DNA of 64,000 bases from JAYODZ01 sp965662735 (GTDB lineage Bacteria; Pseudomonadota; Alphaproteobacteria; RS24): NCBI GenBank assembly GCA_965662735.1, contig CBFIIU010000007.1, positions 1-64,000 on the forward strand, read 5' to 3'. The translations under genes and the position numbers were made by a program. The notes under the pieces are model-generated. The model had not been told where the DNA came from. It searched no databases and saw only the letters and a program-made list of their open reading frames with translations. This document shows, piece by piece, positions 60,728-64,000 of this stretch; within the stretch, counting starts at the first letter, position 1, and every line of letters begins with the position of its first letter.

Positions 60728-62914
60728 TCACTCCTCATTGAGCTTCATCACATTTGAGGCCCCGACTGGTCCACCTTGCCCTGACAAACTCGGATTAGTC
60801 ATGAAATAATTATGTGCATTGACGACTTCCTCTGCCTCAGTGGGAACATATCTCTGATAGCTTCCATCGCTTTGCATATACCAACTTTGCTGATTATCTG
60901 CCAAATTAGTGAGCATGATCTGATCCATGACTTGGGCATGAGTGGTTTTGTTAAGCACAGGCACCAAAACCTCGACCCGACGATCTAAATTTCGCGGCAT
61001 CCAGTCGGCCGATGATATATACACATGCGCTGTTTCCGAGGGAAGACCCGCACCATTCCCAAAACAGACAATACGCGAATGCTCCAAAAAGCGTCCGACA
61101 ATACTCTTAACGCGTATATTCTCCGATAAACCCTCGACGCCGGGTCGCAAGCAGCAAATCCCCCGAATCACGAGATTAATTTTAACCCCCGCTTCAGAAG
61201 CGCCATACAGAGCGTCAATAATGTGAGGGTCAACCAGCGAATTCATCTTTGCCCAAATCGCGGCAGGCCGGCCCGCTCGGGCATGCTCAATTTCAGCTTC
61301 GATATGGCTCATCAGACGTTCACGCAGATTAACAGGCGACATCGCCAATTCTTGCAAATGAGCAGGCTCGGCATAGCCCGTGAAATAATTGAAAACTTGC
61401 TGCGTATCACGGGCGATCGCCTGATCGCAGGTAAACAGGGAGAGGTCTGTATACACGCGAGCGGTTTGCGGATGATAATTGCCAGTGCCGAGATGCACAT
61501 AGGAGCGCAAATGGGTGCCCTCACGACGAACCACCACACTGACCTTGGCATGCGTTTTCAGCTCAAAAAACCCAAACACCACCTGCACGCCTGCCCGTTC
61601 GAGATCACGGGATAGGCGAATATTGATGGCCTCGTCAAAACGGGCTTTCAGCTCAACCAGCGCCGTCACGGATTTACCGGCCTCCGCGGCCTCAATCAGG
61701 GCAGCAACGATCGGGCTATTTTCCGAAGTCCGATATAAGGTCTGCTTAATCGCGATCACATTCGGGTCGCGCGCGGCTTGCCGCACAAACTGAACAACCA
61801 CATCAAAGCTCTCATAGGGATGGTGAACGATGATATCTTTTTGACTGATCGCCGCAAAACAGTCGCCGCCAAATTGGCGAATGCGCTCTGGAAATCTTGC
61901 CGTATAGGGCTGAAATTTTAAATGCGATGGACCAGCATCACAAATTTCTGATACTTGCGATAAGCCTAACAAGCCATCGACCGAGACCACACGGTCATCC
62001 CCCACTTCCATTTCATCAGCAATCAATTTTCGCAAACTGGGCGGCATCTCTTGATCCACTTTGAGCCGGATGACAATGCCGCGGCGACGGCGCTTCAAAG
62101 CGGTTTCGAACAAGCTCACCAGGTCTTCCGCTTCCTCTGCAACCTCAATGTCACTATCGCGAATAATTTTAAAGGCCCCTTTGCTCAAAACGTCATAGCC
62201 CGGAAAAATGCGATCGACCAACATAGAGACGACAGTCTCGATGGGGACAAAACTATGGGCGCCGCCGCCCAAATTTTCAGGCAATAGAATAAAACGGCTC
62301 AGTTGCTGAGGAATGGTTAAAAGCGCATTCATCGACTGCCCATCGCTCCGACGCATTAATTGCAACGCCAGCCCAAAACCAAGATTGGGGATGAAGGGAA
62401 ATGGATGCGCCGGGTCAATTGCCAGCGGCGTGAGCACTGGCATGATGTAATCTAAAAAATATTCCTCGAGCCAAGCCCGTTGTGACGCAGACAGCCCATT
62501 GGCATCTAAAATATTGACGCCTTGATCGGCTAAGTCGGATCGGATTTGGCGCCAGGCCTGTTGCTGATCAACGATCAATTGATTAGCGCGCTCAACAACA
62601 GCCGTTAACTGCTCACGTGGTGTCATCCCATCTTGGCTATGCGCATCGACGCCCGCATTAACCTGCCCCACCAAACCCGCGACACGAACCATAAAAAATT
62701 CGTCGAGGTTGCTGGCTGAGATCGAGAGAAATCGCAATCTCTCCAAAATCGGGTGGTTAGTATTATTAGCCTCTTCAAAAACCCGCTGGTTAAAGGCCAA
62801 CCAAGATAATTCGCGATTTATAAAGCGCTCTTTTCTTGAAAAATTGCGCACAATCTCGGATGCTTCCAAGGAGGTGCGTTTCTTCTTTTCAGGATGATTT
62901 ATTCGATAGGGCAC
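60728..62914 (-). CDS. ppk: polyphosphate kinase 1
   Basis: A 728-residue Ppk1. RFINRELSWLAFNQRVFEEA, cited as INRELSWLAFN, near residue 31 opens the N domain. The catalytic domain has HHPYESFDVV near 375, KQTLYRTSENSPIV near 403, the phosphorylated His in LKTHAKVSVV near 463 and second conserved His in FLEHSRIVCFGNG near 620. It makes polyphosphate from ATP reversibly. Start is GTG at 62914. Upstream, the 163-base space before it holds an inverted repeat. Confidence 0.96.
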   Translation of the reverse strand: MPYRINHPEKKKRTSLEASEIVRNFSRKERFINRELSWLAFNQRVFEEANNTNHPILERLRFLSISASNLDEFFMVRVAGLVGQVNAGVDAHSQDGMTPREQLTAVVERANQLIVDQQQAWRQIRSDLADQGVNILDANGLSASQRAWLEEYFLDYIMPVLTPLAIDPAHPFPFIPNLGFGLALQLMRRSDGQSMNALLTIPQQLSRFILLPENLGGGAHSFVPIETVVSMLVDRIFPGYDVLSKGAFKIIRDSDIEVAEEAEDLVSLFETALKRRRRGIVIRLKVDQEMPPSLRKLIADEMEVGDDRVVSVDGLLGLSQVSEICDAGPSHLKFQPYTARFPERIRQFGGDCFAAISQKDIIVHHPYESFDVVVQFVRQAARDPNVIAIKQTLYRTSENSPIVAALIEAAEAGKSVTALVELKARFDEAINIRLSRDLERAGVQVVFGFFELKTHAKVSVVVRREGTHLRSYVHLGTGNYHPQTARVYTDLSLFTCDQAIARDTQQVFNYFTGYAEPAHLQELAMSPVNLRERLMSHIEAEIEHARAGRPAAIWAKMNSLVDPHIIDALYGASEAGVKINLVIRGICCLRPGVEGLSENIRVKSIVGRFLEHSRIVCFGNGAGLPSETAHVYISSADWMPRNLDRRVEVLVPVLNKTTHAQVMDQIMLTNLADNQQSWYMQSDGSYQRYVPTEAEEVVNAHNYFMTNPSLSGQGGPVGASNVMKLNEE

Positions 62915-63006
62915 GAATTTTTTCCGTTCAATTTACTCTAAATGACGATTTTGATACCGCAAGAGCGCCAAGATGGACCTAAATCTCTCAGGCGGGAACC
63001 CTCTAT

Positions 63007-63042
63007 TTCACAAGCATATGTCACTTTTATGAACTTTGTGAA
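63007..63042. promoter_or_regulatory. inverted repeat upstream of ppk
   Basis: TTCACAA (63007-63013) and TTGTGAA (63036-63042) are perfect inverted arms with 22 bases between, in the space from hdaA to ppk. It could be a regulatory site or part of the hdaA 3' structure. No clear Pho box was found. Confidence 0.35.
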
Positions 63043-63077
63043 GACGCATAAAAGCCCTGTGCTGCAGGAGACCTCCC

Positions 63078-63758
63078 TCACGAAATCACCCCCTGCATCG
63101 CATTAAGCGTGTCGGCGGCCAGCCGGCGTGTAATCGGCCGTTTTTCATTTAAACTGCGTCGATCAAGCTCCTCACATAGAAGTACGACTGCATCACACCG
63201 CCGCTCAATTCGCGTCACGATGTAGTCGAGCGTCTCTCGATCAATTTGCAATTGCCGATCGCGCATCAATTTGGCCAGCAACCCTCCGAGCAAGGCGTCG
63301 TCGGGGGCGCCCAATAGCACATGCGGCACCGCAAATAAGCGCGATTTCAAATCTGCCGTCTTAATCGACAATTCGGAGACGGCCAGCTGGCTGGTCATTA
63401 AGATCGGAAAGCCGTCATGGCGCGCTGCATTGATCAGATGAAACAAAGCCTCCTCATTTTCCGGCGTAATTTGCTCGAGACCCTCAATAATAACCGCTGA
63501 GGCCTGATCAATCAGTTGCGCTAAATGAAGCGAAAGGTCTGACAGAGAAACTTGGCGTGCGTGCGCGCGTGAGCTCCACACAGCCGCCAGATGCGACTTA
63601 CCGCTCGCCGCAGCACCCACAATGAGGGCGCTACACTCTCGCCAATTTGGCCATTCATCAATCAGCGCAACAGCTTCGGCATTACAGCTCGACACTAAAA
63701 AACTGTCGCGATCAAGCGCCGTACGATGCGGTAGATTTAGCGATAATTGCTCAGCCAT
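63078..63758 (-). CDS. hdaA: HdaA, DnaA-inactivating AAA protein
   Basis: A 226-residue DnaA-like AAA protein without a DNA-binding domain. The N-terminal QLSLNLP (residues 4-10) is the clamp-binding motif of Hda proteins. A Walker A-like GAAASGKSHLA lies near residue 47, and the Walker B position reads AVIIEGLEQI near 90, where Asp is replaced by Gly-Leu-Glu order. With the sliding clamp it promotes ATP hydrolysis by DnaA and blocks over-initiation. The position next to ppk/ppx is usual in alphaproteobacteria. Confidence 0.92.
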   Translation of the reverse strand: MAEQLSLNLPHRTALDRDSFLVSSCNAEAVALIDEWPNWRECSALIVGAAASGKSHLAAVWSSRAHARQVSLSDLSLHLAQLIDQASAVIIEGLEQITPENEEALFHLINAARHDGFPILMTSQLAVSELSIKTADLKSRLFAVPHVLLGAPDDALLGGLLAKLMRDRQLQIDRETLDYIVTRIERRCDAVVLLCEELDRRSLNEKRPITRRLAADTLNAMQGVIS

Positions 63759-63811
63759 CCCAGTCTCACAAAACGCCTAAGATCCTAAAGTCATCCTGTG
63801 CCAATTGCGGA

Positions 63812-64000
63812 TCAGTTCAGCACGACCAACCGATAGCCCTGGAAACCAGGAGACAGGCGCAGGCCTTTTTGCTCCAAATTCCGTGACAATTGGTCGAGTG
63901 TTCCCACAAAATCAACCGAGATTTCGGCATGGCGATGCGACAAGGCCTTGATCCGAACATTTCGAATAAGATCCGTATCTGATAATTTTTTCTGAATGGC
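63812..64000 (-). CDS. DUF2066-like protein, C-terminal end only
   Basis: The last 62 codons of a gene running off the right edge. The visible peptide includes IRNVRIKALSHRHAEISVDF, a GTLDQLSRNLEQKGLRL helix and the end GYRLVVLN, then TGA at 63814-63812. The pattern of paired strands plus the LxxxLxxxGLxL helix resembles the C-terminus of DUF2066 proteins, which lie upstream of hdaA in several alphaproteobacteria. The assignment is from memory of pattern and context and is tentative. It is 53 bases before hdaA on the same strand. Confidence 0.6.
   Translation of the reverse strand, partial: AIQKKLSDTDLIRNVRIKALSHRHAEISVDFVGTLDQLSRNLEQKGLRLSPGFQGYRLVVLN

Overview
This looks like a chromosomal segment of an alphaproteobacterium, probably an environmental or metagenome assembly because it carries four runs of N. 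The alphaproteobacterial call rests on RNase E with an acidic insert in its S1 region, HdaA, an NDUFA12-type complex I protein, a DUF2155 protein and the gene order of the right half (tyrS, bcp, DUF455, M23 peptidase, bactofilin, prfB, mrcA, amiC, rne, M48 peptidase, dsbA-like, aroQ, accB, accC, aat, DUF2155, mlaD, NDUFA12, aspS, rnd, ppx, ppk, hdaA). G+C appears to be in the low-to-mid 50s by eye. Order or genus cannot be fixed from this window. No rRNA, tRNA, CRISPR array, prophage, transposase or defence system was seen.

Left part (1-7.8 kb) is an accessory catabolic region. A glutathione S-transferase gene diverges from a TauD-type dioxygenase/short-chain dehydrogenase pair across a short space holding a perfect 15-bp palindrome. 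Opposite them lies a tight operon transcribed leftward: GntP-type permease, exported amidohydrolase, phosphotriesterase-like lactonase, Old Yellow Enzyme. It reads as uptake, hydrolysis and reduction of one organic acid or lactone substrate, which is not identified.

7.8-14.6 kb holds a leftward TonB energy-transduction operon of the TonB2 type known from Vibrio: DUF3450 protein, long ExbB (TtpC-like), short ExbB, ExbD, TonB and a TPR protein. A glycine-zipper lipoprotein and a tetrapeptide-repeat membrane protein follow, the last two interrupted by an assembly gap.

15-22.3 kb: a thiolase with a clear terminator, a lone LptG-like permease, the two subunits of methylmalonyl-CoA mutase and acyl-CoA thioesterase II, together suggesting acyl-CoA and propionate metabolism. 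22.4-29.6 kb is a complete leftward SUF iron-sulfur operon (iscR, IscS-type desulfurase, sufB, sufC, sufD, sufS, sufT, sufA-like) with TAATG/ATGA coupled junctions and a promoter that contains an IscR-type palindrome.

29.7-64 kb is mostly housekeeping: anhydroMurNAc kinase, tyrS, a large AsmA-like protein, peroxiredoxin, the M23 peptidase/bactofilin pair, release factor 2 with an intact programmed +1 frameshift, PBP1A, amidase, RNase E with a long leader, thiamine genes thiS-thiG, the aroQ-accBC-aat operon, aspS, RNase D, polyphosphate metabolism (ppx, ppk), and hdaA. A DUF2066-like gene runs off the right end.

The points most worth a second look are the short tandem-repeat arrays in several intergenic spaces, the overlapping upstream ORF in the rne leader, the IscR-type operator inside the suf promoter, thiS glycine codons serving as the thiG ribosome-binding site, a terminator built from the last codons of amiC, and a scaffold artefact that adds 29 codons to PBP1A. 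No wholly new system is convincingly present.
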